The notes: generated by a model not told the origin, from the sequence alone. Shown: positions 10,166 to 21,975, counted from the first letter of the stretch. The stretch is DNA of 64,000 bases from Semisulcospira habei (GCA_036245525.1 BTPG01000004.1:207890899-207954898); one strand, 5' to 3'. A program made the numbers and translations.

Positions 10166-10232
10166 GTGCTGGTCTGTGATTTTGGACCTTACGGCTGGAA
10201 GCCGTAAGGTCCAAAATCACAGACCAGCACAT
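10166..10232. mobile_element. Perfect hairpin repeat, CTGGTCTGTGATTTTGGACC family
   Basis: GCTGGTCTGTGATTTTGGAC plus CTTACGGCT is followed at once by its exact complement. A decayed relative lies at 22,893-22,957. It is a non-coding foldback element. Confidence 0.75.
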
Positions 10233-10860
10233 TTTCATAGCATGCTTGTGAGGCTCCCAGATATGAATACAGGCAGAAAGAAGCATTATATCCTCTTTGC
10301 ATCCGCGGAGCTCCATGATGATGTACATCTGCCGCAGGCAGTAGCATTCTGCAGCGCATTGTTTTTGAAGGGATCATTTTGCGACCAGGCTTTGATGTTT
10401 GCTCATTTTGTGGAGAATAAGTTTTGATGGTGATTTTTATTTTGTGTGCTTAGAAGGGCGAAACGTTTACTGACCAAAGACATTTGTCCATGTGGAAATT
10501 TCATCTTTTTGCAATTTTTCATTCTGAGAATCTTTTTGCAATTTTTCACTCTGGGACATGCAAGTACCCGGTAGATGTACTTACATTCTTCAATCACGAT
10601 CAACGTGTTTGTTGTGTGAAAATTAATACTACTAGTTGGAGTGCAATTCGGGCACCCTTGCCTGAAGGAGTGAGCTCGGAAACAAAAGTCACTGGTGGTA
10701 GCACCCCATCACATGTTTCCAGTTGTACGCATAAAGGCTTGGAGAGCATAAATAAAATGTGTGCAGTCCTGGCGCATAATTTAAATCATGGCCGTCCGCT
10801 GAAAATCATATTGCAGCCAGTGCTGTGTAAGAAGGTGGACTTTTTATAACCAATTCTGTA

Positions 10861-11032
10861 AAAACCCTTTGGCTGTCCTGTGGGAATCGTCGTGACAGCT
10901 CTACCAACAGCCAAAAAGTTAATTTTAGGAGCAGGTGGAATTAACCTGTTGGCTGTCAGTAGCATTTTTTATCGTGGTGATTCTGGCAGGGATCGCCATA
11001 ACAAAAAGCACTACCGACAGCCAATAGGTTAA
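10861..11032. mobile_element. Two CCCTTTGGCTGTC-family palindromic MITEs
   Basis: The first (10,861-10,922) has AACCCTTTGGCTGTC and ACAGCCAAAAAGTTAA ends. The second (10,945-11,028) is flanked by TTAA on both sides and has CCTGTTGGCTGTCAGTAGC arms around a GATTCTGGCAGGGATC centre. These ends with a TTAA target site match piggyBac-type MITE structure. Confidence 0.7.
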
Positions 11033-11340
11033 TCTCTTTCAGCAAGAGACGTAGGTCACGTGAGCACCTGCTGCTGCTGCAGAAGTTTATGACAATCTGT
11101 GCCTCTTATCGACGGTGCAGGCTTGCAGAGACTTTTATTTTTAACATTATGGATAAATTTTCAGCCATTTCCTATCAAGTTATGATTTCACAGCACTGCA
11201 ATCAGTGTGTTTGATTTTAGTATGCAGCAGATGTGCGAAGTGGGATGCAGTAAGCTGCAACAGAGATGATCTGAATGTGCCAAGAACATTGCAGGTTGTC
11301 AGGTTGTAGTTGACGTGTGCAATATTTTGATTGTGATAAT

Positions 11341-11463
11341 TAGCCCTTTGGTGTCGGTATGGTAGTGCTTTTTTATCGAGGCGATTCCTACAGGAATCCC
11401 CTGGACAAAAGGCGCTACTGCAGGAATCATCTTGACCAAGCACTACCAATAGCCAAAGGGTTG
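11341..11463. mobile_element. CCCTTTGG-family palindromic MITE with duplicated centre
   Basis: Arms TAGCCCTTTGGTGTCGGTA and CTACCAATAGCCAAAGGG surround two GATTCC-TACAGGAATC type centres, so the inner part has been duplicated. The sequence to 11,870 is AT-rich with no supported gene. Confidence 0.6.
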
Positions 11464-11869
11464 ATCCCGAAATGTTATACTATGGATTATTTAGCTTGTG
11501 TGTGTGTGCGCGTGTGAAATTGTGAGTGTGTGTGAGGTGTCCCAGAGTTTCAAGCTCATCTTACAAGAAACGGCTGAATCCGACTTCTCATCACATTTTA
11601 ATGATGGGAGGACAGTCCGTGTATCTTGCCATCAAGTAAGATGTACCCAAAGTTCTCTCGTTAGCCTGAATATTATTATTTTTTAATCCATGGGAATGAT
11701 ATTTGGAAGACCTGACATACTTTTTGTGTGGTGTAGTTTGTCTGTGCATATTGACAGATTTTGTTGTTTTATTTTGATAACAAATTTTGGGAGATACGAA
11801 GTTCAAAGTTTGGGATCAATCAAGCCATTTTCTCCACAATTTATCTTGAACTTGTTTACTACAGCAGAA

Positions 11870-12022
11870 CCTTTTGTTAGTGATCATACATACCTGTCAT
11901 TAAGAGCTCTTAACTCCTGCAACTAAATGACTTCCATTCGAGAGAATGGAAGTCATTTAGTTGTTGGAATTAGAGTTCATAATTTGATAGAAGTCATTTA
12001 GTTGTGGGAGTTTAAGAGTTAA
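11870..12022. mobile_element. Palindromic repeat around ACTAAATGACTTCCATTC
   Basis: AACTAAATGACTTCCATTC is followed by its complement GAATGGAAGTCATTTAGTT, and part of that arm repeats once more at 11,985-12,005. The outer segment ACCTGTCATTAAGA is shared with the repeat at 2,885. It ends in GAGTTAATTAA. Confidence 0.55.
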
Positions 12023-12487
12023 TTAAAGCGGTCTGCTCCACGGCAGGCTTGCTTTGCTAAAATTTTCCAACCCTTCTTTTCACAATCTGTATGAGTATGT
12101 ACATGTAACAGAGAGGTTTTCCGCTCCTTTTGGTGTGATATAAGAACGCTTCTGCTTACAAAGGAGTAGAAGAGCCGAAATGTCTCATTTTACAGCATAC
12201 CAAATTTACGGTAGCCCTTTTGTCCAGCATTATTGTAAGACACACTAAGAATATTTATGAAGGAGAGATTGCCAACTGTTAACCCTTTCTTGCATGAAGT
12301 AGGTCACTTTTAAAGTCAGTCATTTAGACGGCTGTCTTTAAATGATGGTCTTTAATGACAGGGGACACTTTTTCCCCTTCAAGATTTCTCTTGAGTGAGC
12401 ACAAGTGTTTAAAGACTTTTTCTTACATAAAGGGTGTTTGCTCAACTCTTTATGCCCCGAGGACAAAATTGTCAAATTTTTGTAGAT

Positions 12488-12488
<1 letters not shown>

Positions 12489-12519
<31 letters not shown>
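12489..12519. repeat. Uninterrupted C31 tract
   Basis: Thirty-one consecutive cytosines, adjacent to a palindromic MITE. On the minus strand this is a G31 tract with strong quadruplex potential; its length may be imprecise in an assembly. Confidence 0.9.
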
Positions 12520-12540
12520 TTAGGTCTATATCACAGTTCA

Positions 12541-12640
12541 GGAGACAGATCAACCATGATTTTCAAGGTTGGTGTCAGAATAGCATGGCGCCTAGCTATT
12601 GTGACACCAACCTTGAAATATGGTTGATCCACATCCTGCG
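12541..12640. mobile_element. Palindromic MITE, TTCAAGG-GGTGTCAGAATAGC family
   Basis: Arms GATCAACCATGATTTTCAAGG and their complement meet near 12,593. From 12,641 to 13,100 there is no supported gene. Confidence 0.65.
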
Positions 12641-13107
12641 TCTTCAGGCTTAGGTTACAGTCACTGTCTCATTACGAGGGATCGTTGTCCACGGCCAATG
12701 TGGGGGTAACCTTCAATCAGGGAGCCCGAGGCGCAGCTGCCTGTTCACGCACTGTTCTGCACTCTGCAGCAACTGGTGCCAACGTACTGCTTGCATCCTT
12801 GTCATCAGCGAGGGGGGATCTTGCGACTGGCACCCAGGTCTCATCAGCTTGCGCCGAGGTCACTCAGTGACCCAGCAACTCCATGTCTTCCAACAGAGCC
12901 AAACTGTATGTATTGGATGGTCTCATAGTTCAGAAACTCGTTACAGACGTATGTTCAGTCAGATCTTTTTCGACATTGTATGAATGTGGACTTGTGTGGT
13001 TTTACTATGGTACATGTACAGTTTTTCTTTTGTTGTAACCTGTTGAGTGCTGCTGATGGTAACGTTCAGCAGAAAGACAGTATCGTCCATATCATGTGTG
13101 GGGTTAA

Positions 13108-13349
13108 ACCCTTTGCTGCCAGGACACAACAAAGAACACCAAAGTGCAAGAGGAACGGAGTCTCATGAGGCTCTATGCCGCCTGCTGAAACAACTCTGTA
13201 TCCATGTTCCTCTGAAGGCTGGAGATCTCATGAGGCTCTATGCCGCCTGCTGAAACAACTCTGTATCCATGTTCCTTTGAAGGCTGGAGATTTTTTATAT
13301 TGAATTTATGATTTCAATGGCACGATTTGTGCTACAGGCAGCAAAGGAG
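13108..13349. mobile_element. TTAA-flanked MITE with 65-bp tandem duplication
   Basis: TTAA at 13,104-13,107 and 13,350-13,353 brackets terminal inverted repeats ACCCTTTGCTGCC and GGCAGCAAAGGAG. Inside, a 65-base unit starting TCTCATGAGGCTCTATGCCG is present twice (13,161 and 13,226) with one mismatch, C for T. The structure matches non-autonomous piggyBac-type elements. Confidence 0.75.
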
Positions 13350-13396
13350 TTAATGGATGGATGTTTACCCAATACATTATCATATTTGCATATTAA

Positions 13397-13612
13397 CCCA
13401 TATCATACTGAGGCTAAAAGCTTCAAATTTGTACGCTGCCATATGCAAGCTACCTTATAGTACTTACAGATAAGGATATAGACCAACAGCTTTAGTTCAA
13501 GGGTGGTGCCAGAATAGCTTGGCGCCTAGAGGCGCCAAGCTATTCTGGCACTACCCTTGAACTATTTTAGTCACACTTATTTCACACACTGGTGTACTCT
13601 GAATGATAAGGG
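13397..13612. mobile_element. TTAA-flanked long-arm MITE of the GGTGGTGCCAGAATAGC family
   Basis: TTAA flanks lie at 13,393-13,396 and 13,613-13,616. The core hairpin AAGGGTGGTGCCAGAATAGC/complement is centred near 13,530. The left side extends through CATACTGAGGCTAAAAGC, the same outer arm seen complete at 13,843-14,097. The right outer arm has diverged. Confidence 0.7.
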
Positions 13613-13620
13613 TTAATTAA

Positions 13621-13842
13621 TCCTTCCACTGCCGATAAAGGAACGTAGTACAATCCAACTGCAAGAGACTTGGATCCTCATTAGCTTCCACAACTGCAGG
13701 GGCTCATGAGGATTTATGCCTCTTGACAAGGCAGTCTGGCAGAGAAGGGTAAACCCTTTGCCGCTGGTATAGCATTTTTCGTCATGATGATTATTGCAGG
13801 CATCACGGAGACAAAAACTGCTACGGACAGCCTAAAGCTTTA
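13621..13842. mobile_element. Two adjacent small MITEs
   Basis: 13,621-13,749 starts after TTAA with CCTTCCACTGCC and ends GGCAGAGAAGG. It contains the GGCTCATGAGGATTTATGCC block and a TCC/GGA hairpin. 13,751-13,842 is a decayed CCCTTTGCCGCTGG/CGGACAGCC palindrome with a GATTATTGCAGGCATC centre. Confidence 0.55.
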
Positions 13843-14097
13843 TCCCATGTCATACTGAGGCTAAAAGCTTCAGATTTGTACACACTGTCACTGCCATATG
13901 CAAGCTACATTGCAGTACTTGCAGATAAGGATATAGACCAATGGCTTTAGTTCAAGGGTGGTGCCAGAATAGCTGTTCTGGCACCACCCTTGAACTAAAG
14001 CCATTGGTCTATATCCTTATCTGTAAGTACTATAATGTAGCTTGCATATGGTAGTGTACAAATTTGAAGCTTTTAGCCTCAGTAAGATATGGGTTAA
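13843..14097. mobile_element. ~250-bp near-perfect palindrome (full-length MITE)
   Basis: Both halves run from CCCATGTCATACTGAGGC / AGTAAGATATGGG inward through AAGCTTC, CATATGCAAGCTAC and ATATAGACCAATGGC to AAGGGTGGTGCCAGAATAGC, where they meet with almost no loop. The right end abuts TTAA. It is the most complete copy of the family and would extrude as a very long cruciform. Confidence 0.85.
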
Positions 14098-14469
14098 TTA
14101 AACAAGTACAGAAACAATGAGAAAGTGCGACGCTACCTAAACCACGCAATGGGTCTTCACTTTTTTTGCTAGGAAAATTTGGTCATTTGTACTAGTAAAT
14201 ACATTCTTTGTGTTCTGCATATCATAGCTGAAAAGTTTGCTTTTCAGGAAAGGTTGCACTGATGGTCAAGGGGCAAGTCCCATATGGGGTCCAAAGGAGA
14301 AAAGCCCCATGACACAATTTCAAGAACTGAAAATAGTTGGCTCACGTACGATAGCAAAAGTGAGCCTTTGTAATGGGCCAGTGGTCAACTGTTCAGCGTT
14401 TGCCTGCGTCTGTCCATGGTAAACTTTTTTAACATTGGCATTTTCTCAGAGGCTGTTCAAGCCACAGTA

Positions 14470-15290
14470 TTGAAACTTGGCCCAAGTATACTTTGTGGCA
14501 AGACCGTTCGAAGCATACCATTTCGAGTGACCTCTCTCAAAGGTCAAGGTCACAGGGATCAGGAAATAGGTCAGAAATAGCCATATTTTGACCTTTTTCT
14601 TTTTCTCAAATACTATTCATAACTTTAAATCCAAACTAGGTTTAGAGATAGTAAGACCTTCCTATGCATACTAATTTGGATGAACCTTGGAAATGCCAAG
14701 TGTCACAAGAGACTAGGAAATAGGTCAAAAATAGCCATTTTTAAACTGTTCTTTTTTCAAATACCACTCACAACTTCAAACTCAAACGTTGTATAGATAT
14801 TACTGATGGTAAGACCTTCCTACACATACTAATTTGGATGACCTCTTTGAAAGGTCAAGGGCCACAAGAAATCAGGAAATAGGTCACAAAATCATTTCTT
14901 TACCAATAATATATTTTCTCAAATACTACTTACAATTTCAAACCCAAACTTGGTCCATAGTTACCAGATGGTCAACCTTTCTGTGAATGCCAATTTTAAT
15001 GGAAAAGTCATGGGCAACAAGAGATCGCAAATGTGAAAAATGTCTGTTTTTGTGTGTAGAATTTTAGTTTTGCAGCAGCATTTTTGCAAAACTATTGAAC
15101 CAGATTTGGCAAAAAGGTAGCTGATGATGAAGACCTTTGGTTCAATACTTGCAAAGTCAAGGGTCTCAGTGTGAAAAATGCATAAATTTGGAGAAAACAT
15201 GGATTTTGCAGGTGCAGTAGCCAACCCCTTAATTGTATTTGAACACTCGCTTATTTCAATGACCTGTCGAAAGGTCAGATCAGTTATGTG
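14470..15290 (+). repeat. ~155-bp tandem repeat with AGGTCA half-sites
   Basis: About five diverged copies are seen. The marker AGGAAATAGGTCA occurs at 14,561, 14,715 and 14,874, giving a period near 155. Each unit has CATACTAATTTGGATGA, a GACCTY...RAGGTCAAGG stretch and TTTTCTCAAATACT. Two more copies occur inverted at 37,600-37,905. No ORF is conserved. It is a dispersed satellite-like repeat. The preceding 14,098-14,470 holds no supported gene. Confidence 0.75.
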
Positions 15291-15347
15291 GATCACTCAT
15301 ACATGTAAGCCTTGAGGTATTTGCCCATCTTGTTGTGAACATTTTGA

Positions 15348-15371
15348 GGGGGGGGGGGGGGGGGGGGGGGG
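15348..15371. repeat. Uninterrupted G24 tract
   Basis: Twenty-four guanines. C- and G-rich tracts also occur at 15,612-15,665, forming a C-run/G-run hairpin around AATTGC. No gene is seen between 15,372 and 15,800. Confidence 0.85.
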
Positions 15372-15799
15372 AGCAAATTTCTGCTGAAAATAAGCTTTTC
15401 TTTTTAAGTTATATGGGTCACTTCTTATTTCAGGAATTGCTGGTTTCCAATACTCCACTTTCACACATGCATTAGTATGTTGTATACAATTGATTATATT
15501 AATTAAATCTCTTAATAAAGCCTCTAGTGCCGGCCTGGCCACTACTAGCCCAGAGCAAGATAACTTCTTTACTGCCAAGGCAAGGCAATGCTAGCCATTG
15601 GCAAGACATAAACCCCCCCCCCCCCCCCTTCTTCCCCCCGCAATTGCGGGGGAGGGGGGGGGGGAGCTCATGAGGATTTATGTCTCCTCAGTTCAAAATC
15701 AGTGTTCTTTTTGCCCATTTTAGTCCCAGTTTCATTGTTTCTTCAAGCTAACTTTGGTCAGCGCGCAGTTGTTTCAGACACCATGAATGGATTCAACAC

Positions 15800-15985
15800 A
15801 TTTAGCCCAGCCCCACGACCATACCGCAGGAGATGGATGGACTGTGATAATTCAAGGGTAATGCTAGATTAGCTTGGCACCTTCAGTCGCAAGCTAATCT
15901 GGCACTACCCTTGAATTATTGCGGTCCATCCATCTCCTGCAACTGGTACATAGTCGTTTGGTGACAACTCCCAAATTTGGGAAAT
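15800..15985. mobile_element. Palindromic MITE with outer extension
   Basis: Arms GCAGGAGATGGATGGACTG and ATTCAAGGGTAATGCTAGAT pair with the right half, which continues CCATCCATCTCCTGCA. Right of it lies GTACATAGTCGTTTGG...CCCAAATTTGGG, the inverted equivalent of the extension at 649-690. DIRS B starts 18 bases further on. Confidence 0.7.
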
Positions 15986-16002
15986 GGGGCCTTGGTGTTA
16001 AG

Positions 16003-16197
16003 ATTTGTTTCTTCAAAAACATTACCGATGACATGACTGAATGGAATGGAAGTGTCTACTACTTACTCATTCTAGCCTAAGAGCCAGTTGTGTAAAAACA
16101 CAACCCGGGAGGCACTCGGGGAACCCCGAGGGGACCAAGAGTTGTCTCCCTATACCCACCACCCGGAAGCCGGGTACCCATAATCCCCCAGTCTAGT
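16003..16197 (+). repeat. Left inverted terminal repeat of DIRS B
   Basis: Begins ATTTGTTTCTTCAAAAACATTACC. It contains a GTGTAAAAACACAA hairpin and GGAAGCCGGGTACCC. The inverted copy is 22,613-22,828. Confidence 0.9.
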
Positions 16198-16976
16198 CTA
16201 CTTAGGCGCACGATTCGGTCGTCTTGCGCTCTGCTCTAGCCTACGGACTTTGGTTTTTCGACCGGTTCTCGGGTTCGGTCTTGCTGTTGGAATGAAGAGC
16301 GGGAGATAGGATCGTTTCGGCGGCCCTGCCTGTGCTGCTGCGTGGCTTTCTCGTCCCCACTGCGTAGCGCCTACGCTTCGACCGCTGGTGAGCTGTCCGG
16401 TGAGCTTCGCCGGTCGTGCCAGGCGGGTTTTTGGACGTCTCCCCCCGTTCCCCTTCGGCGGAGAGGTAAGGTAGCGGGGTTGACCCTCGGCCGGTTCCCG
16501 GGCTGGGCACTGGTTTGTGCAGGTACAAACTTTTTCGTCTTCTTCTCACTGTAATCGTGCTCCCACTCACCTTCGGTGAATCGTAGCTAAGTTCCTACGC
16601 ATTTGTACCTTGGGTGTGGAGAATTCTTTTACTCCATGGCCTGATTAGCTGTTTTCCCTTGCGGGATGTTGGTATAGATACGGGTGATGAATTTAAGCGC
16701 ATGCGCGTATGCAGGCATACGCTGTGGACAAGTGCTCACGTACCCTAGAGAGTGGATATACGTTCCGGCGGGCAGCTTGCGGGTTTACGCTCCTTGGCTG
16801 GGCGGGCCCCTCGTGACATGTCCACATAAAGTGGTGATTTACTGCCCCGGATGTTTTTCTTGTCTTGGTTGTCATTGCGTATTGATTTGTGCAGCATGCG
16901 GCCGGTGTTGTTTTCCACACACGGTCACCCTTAGCAATGTTGTTGGGGCCTGACTCCTTTTATGACAGGGGTTGGT

Positions 16977-17335
16977 ACATATGTTGTTGCTCACCTTAGC
17001 ACTTGACGGCGGTGAAGCTACCTCGTTACTGCACTGCTAGATTGCAGACGTGCAGTTTGGTACCTCGCTTCCATCATGACGTATTCGTCTTTTGTGTACA
17101 TATGTTGTTCCCTCGCCTTAGCGCTTGGCGGCAGTGGGCCTACTTGCTTACTGCACGGCTAGTTGTAGGCGTGCAGTTTGGTACCTCGCTTCTGTCATGA
17201 CATGTTTGACTTTTGCTACATATGTTGGTTGCTCACCTTAGTGCTTGATGGCAGTGAGTCGACCTTCTTACTACACTGGTGGCGGGCAGGCTTGACAGTC
17301 TGTTACCCCGCTTTGGTGCTTGTGTGTTTTGTTGT
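16977..17335 (+). repeat. 120-bp tandem repeat in the DIRS B leader
   Basis: Three units each start ACATATGTTG (16,977, 17,098, 17,218). Each carries GTGCAGTTTGGTACCTCGCTT or a variant, TTACTGCAC and CTTAGYGCTTG. The period is 120-121. There is no coding frame through the array. Confidence 0.85.
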
Positions 17336-18204
17336 TACGAAGGCTACCTTTCGTGGCTTAGTCCCACAGGACTCGCCCGCAGGCCTTCGGGTGTGTTGTC
17401 TGTTGCAGGGATGTGCTACCCATTCACACAGATGACAGTGGCTAGTTCAGCCCCCAGGGGTCTTTCGCCACTGCCCCGCGGGCCAGGCTTGCGTTGCAAG
17501 CGATCGGCACCGGTTTAGGCGCCTCCCGGACACCGCGGGTTTCCGCACGACAACGGACTGACATAGAGAAGCCACACCGAATGTCACGACTAGTGCGCGA
17601 GCGTGGATTGTGGAGGCCGCTGCCAGGGGGAGCGCACATGGACAGCCTCTGGCAAGGCCCGCTCGGTATGGCAATTACGCACACGTCCGACTTCTTAGGA
17701 CGTTGCAGTACACTACCACCTGGAGAGGACAAGCAGCGTCTCGGCTGTAAGCACCAGCCCGGCTGCTCCTGGTAGGTGTGTTCTTCATGTCCAGGCAGCG
17801 CCCTTTTGGGACTAGGCCTGTCTTCCGACACTGGAGGTGCCTCCTACCACATTGGAATGATTGTGTCACCTGGCCTCAGCAGCGCAGATGGCAGCATTGA
17901 AGCGTCTGCAGGCGGGAGCGACCTATGCTGTTGGTGCTTGTAGGATCCCGTTCCGCCCCGATGAGGGGCATGCTGACGTCCTTCACGCAAGGCAGATGTG
18001 CCGGTGGCCGTCGGACAACCACTAGGTCGGGTCTCCTAGGCGCAGGATGTGGATACGCCATCCAACGTCTCCTTGGCACCGGTCGCTTGAGACCAGGACG
18101 TCCCTGTGGGAAGCTACACACCGGATTCAGTGGACTAGTGCACGTAGCGGGCCTGGATCGATGAGGCCGCTTCCAGGAGGGAGCACGCCCGGACGAAGCC
18201 TTCT

Positions 18205-20885
18205 ATGAAGCCATGTCCACTATCGGTCCCACTTGTCTCCAAGAAAGTCCATGGGATCCCGCTGGGGGTCACCCTTACCGGCAAGAAAGCCCGCCTCCCT
18301 CGGAGCCCGGCTCAGAGACATTCACGCGCACGTCCAGGGACTCTAGTAAGGATGCTCGCCTCCAAGGAAGGGGAGACTACTATCGACACAGTTCCAGGCC
18401 ACCTCAGGTTGGTGTGTTGCATGGGCCTACTGGTGACCTGCAAACGATGCGGAGGCTTCCAGTGGCCATCGGATATCCATACAGTCTGTCTCCTGTACGC
18501 TGGGTGTGCTTCCGACCACACTGGTGATGTTTGTGCTACCTGGCCGGAGCTGCGATGGTCTAATCTCTGGAACTTATAGGAGGGAGCCTCCTCCCCTCGC
18601 GGGTACTTGAAGATTGCCGAGACGCCTTCCGCTGTGCCCCTGACACCGGACGTGCGAGACCAACTGGATCCGACACAGAAAACGCCACTGAGTAATCGAG
18701 GGATTAGTGCACAAAGTGGGAGTTCGACCGTCAAGACCGCCTCCGTTAGAGAGCGCGCCCGGACACAGCTGGTGGAAATAACCCGCCTCTCCTGGTTTGG
18801 TGGGACGCTCGTGGCGTCCCTCCTCCACCGTCGTTCCCCACTCGTCTCTCAGGAAGCCGCCGGGATTCCCCTGGGGGTCCCCTGGCCGGCAAGAAACCCG
18901 CCTCTCCCAAGAGCCTGGTTCACAGAGACGTACACGCACTCGTCCGGAGCCTCCTGGTTGTGAAGAGCGTAGACACAGGGATTCTACGCGACGTTATCGC
19001 TCTCCCTCGCAAGATAATAGGAGGACCTTCCCGCTCGGGGGCTGGGAGATTGTTGGCATCCTGTCTCGGAAGACCATGGGTATGCGCTTGCTGGGTCAGT
19101 CACTGGAGTGACCTCTCCAGGGCGCAAGCCTGGGCGAAGGGTATGGAGATCCTGGGGTGCCCAGTCGTCAAGGTTCCCCTCTCGGCCTCGCTGATGTAGC
19201 CAAAGGAATGCAAGCAGTACGTTTGGCACCAGTTGGCTGCAGGTGCTGCCGGAACAGTGCGTGAATACAGGCAGCTGTCTGCCTTCGGGGCTCCACTCCT
19301 GATTGGAAAGGTTTACTCCCCCACATTTGGCCGTTGGATCCAACCAGATCTCCTCCGTTCCTCTAGCCGTTGGCTGTCAGAAACAGCTCATCCGCCTAGT
19401 GGTGCAATGTGAACACCACCCCCTCACGTGGTTTCGCCCACCAGCCGAGGTGGTTAGCCAGGGTGTGGCGCTTGGAGCCAGCGCGTGAGAGATTAAGGAG
19501 ATGGATGAGGACCAGTGATGCCCGTCCGTCCTATGTAGGACGCAGCTGCCGAACAGCAAAGGTGCTACCTCTATCCAGAGCCCCCTACACCCCTGGGAGA
19601 TTACCGGGACGCCTTTCGCTGTGCCCCCAGCACGGGATGTGCGAGGCCAACATGATCCGACACGGTAGGCGCACTGAGTTTCAACGGTTAGTGCCCAGAA
19701 ATCCGCCTCTTCCAAGACCCTGGTTCATTCCCCACTCATCTCTGGCCGCAGGGGTCCCCTTGCCGGCAAGCAACCCGCCTCTCCCAAGAGCCTGGTTCGC
19801 AGAGACTGACACGCACTCCTACGGAGCCTCCTGTTGGCGAAGATCGTAGGCGCCGGGATTCTACTCACCGTTACTGCTCTGCTTCGCAAGAGCGCAGGAG
19901 GACCTTCTCCTCTCGGCGTTTGACGGATCAGGTCTCCCTCGACTCAGACGGGTTTCGCCTTCTTCGCGTTCCCCATCTCGTTCGGACTCCCTTTCGTCCC
20001 GTTCCTCTTCCCATCGACCGGCCACTCCCCCTGCCCTCGTCCTCTCTGTTCCGTTCCTCCTCGTCGCAGCCGTTCTCCTCGTCGGGACCCGCCTTCGGCT
20101 CTCAGGAGCCCCTCGCCGCGTCGCTCCGTCTTCGCTCTCCCCTTCGGAGGGAGTCTTCGACCTCTGTGGTTCGCCGTCAGTGGGATTCCTTCCCTCGGAG
20201 CCCTCCTCGGTCGCCGGTTCCAGTCAGCGGGACTTCGACACCCTGAGGGTGACGGCTGGCGACCCCTCGGACTGGTTGCTCGGACGTTCTCAGCCGTTCT
20301 CCTCTCCCTCTTCTTCGGCTTCCAGTGCTGCGGTTCCGGCAGTCCTGTGCTGCGCGGATGGACACTCGGCCGGCGCTGGACGGGACTTCCAAGCTCATCG
20401 CCGCCGCCCTTCTGCGGAAGTTTGCCCGGCATCGCCAGCTGACTCACTGGGGGTTCTCATCCATCGTGGACACCGGGGAACCAAGGCGCAGCCCCTGCTC
20501 CCTGCCGTCTAGCCGTCTCGACAAGTTTCTTTGGGCACCCGGGGGGTGCCAGTCTTCGGACAGGTGGTACCGCTTGGCTGTGCTTGTGGCGGAGCGGACC
20601 TAGCCACTACAAGGAGTCGGATCTACGCACCTTGGTCGTCTCTAAGCCCGGCTGCTCAAGCTACGCTTCCTACTTCCGTGATTCTTCTCGAGGTCCAACC
20701 CTCCGACCTTCGGGCTTCGCGGACAAGAGCGTGCTTCGCTTGGATCCGACGCGGACTACTAGGCCTTCTTCTTCTGCTCGTGGGAGAAAGGATAGGTCAC
20801 AGGAGCTTCTCCTCTCCGGCAACGCGACAGCGGAGGTGTACTTCCAGGATCAGGGCAGCTGGCGATCCTCTGACCAGTGCGTAGC
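18205..20885 (+). pseudogene. ORF1 (gag-like) remnant of DIRS B
   Basis: The Cys-rich cassette lies at 18,439-18,535 (VTCKRCGGFQWPSD, then CASDHTGDVC); one of its cysteines is Tyr (CLLYAGC). Downstream is Ser/Arg/Pro-rich sequence typical of DIRS ORF1 (around 19,920-20,330). Then comes a SKLIAAALL motif equivalent to RLITAALP of E. A module of about 100 bases is repeated at 18,250, 18,853, 19,741 and 21,226. Frames shift repeatedly. The encoded protein would be the nucleic-acid-binding structural protein of the element. Confidence 0.6.
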
Positions 20886-21975
20886 CCCTACCCTGGTGCT
20901 TGGGGAAAGAACTTCAACTCCCTCCGTGCGTGTCGCTACCTGGACCGACGGTAGATCTGGGCCAGTCTTCCCCGGTGGGAACAGTGGCTACACACGGAAT
21001 GCACCAGGACACCTTCGGAGGATCGGCGCATGAGACTAGGATCATCCTGTGGAGGGTCTCCACAACGATTTCAGTGGACTAGGGCACAGGGTGGGGTTTT
21101 GACCGAGGCCGCTACCCGGACGGAGCGAGCCCGGACACAGCTTTGAGAAGCAGAGAACTCGCCTCACAGAGCCCAGTTCAGGGAGTCGCGCTGGGCGACG
21201 TCCCACGTCCAATCTCGGTACCCACTCGTCTCCAAGTAAGCCGCCGGGATCCTGCTGGGGGCCACTTGCCGGCAGATAACCCGCCTCTCCTCGGAGCCCG
21301 GTTCGGAGAGACTTACACACGCTCGTCCGGAGCCTCCTGTCGACTCCCCGGGTGAGGAGTCATCGCATGCTACGTCTTGCCCTTGCCGCCATACGGCGCC
21401 TGAGGGATGTTGCCATGGTGGATTGGTTAACGAGCTTCAGGAGCTACGACTCGCCCAGTCTGCCTACAGTTCGAGGGAACACTTACGTACAGCTCCTCTC
21501 GGACCATACCTTACCTGGACCGTCGCGCATTTGGTCCACGGGTTCACCTTGCGCCCGCTTACGGGGCGCTATGCCACCAGGAGACCACGTAGCAATACCT
21601 GTACAAGCCTCACGTGTGCCTACGACATAGCCGTTCGCTACGGACGTGCTCGCCTCTTGCCGGTTCTGGCACCGCTGACGCTACATGCCGGACGTTCTTC
21701 CTGGCTCAGCTCAGTCATACGTTCGGAATTACAGGACCCCTCCCTCAGGGAGGTTAGAGGCTACAGTTACGTTATCAAGGCACTTGCATGGCCTCGAACG
21801 TCACATTCGTCAGGGACTGTTCGGTCCTACACTTCGTGGCTACTGGAGGCTGGCGGGCGGGATGACTTCGCCCGCCGCAATCGCAGAGTTCTGCCAGGCC
21901 AGCGAGACTCCTCGCTCTGCTGGGGGCGTTTTGCGGGGGGCACAACTCCCTCCGGGCGCCTCAGGTATTCACCTA
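20886..21975 (+). pseudogene. Decayed 3' coding part of DIRS B, ending in recombinase tail
   Basis: The last ~95 bases align with the end of the E recombinase (SGQRD..., then AACTCCCTCC), and the shared TCGGGAGTTTG follows. Upstream, 21,420-21,830 has LAQSAYSSR and similar fragments that could be a worn core-binding domain of a tyrosine recombinase, but I cannot align them with E. No YxDD, RNase H or HxxR motif is seen. Confidence 0.45.
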
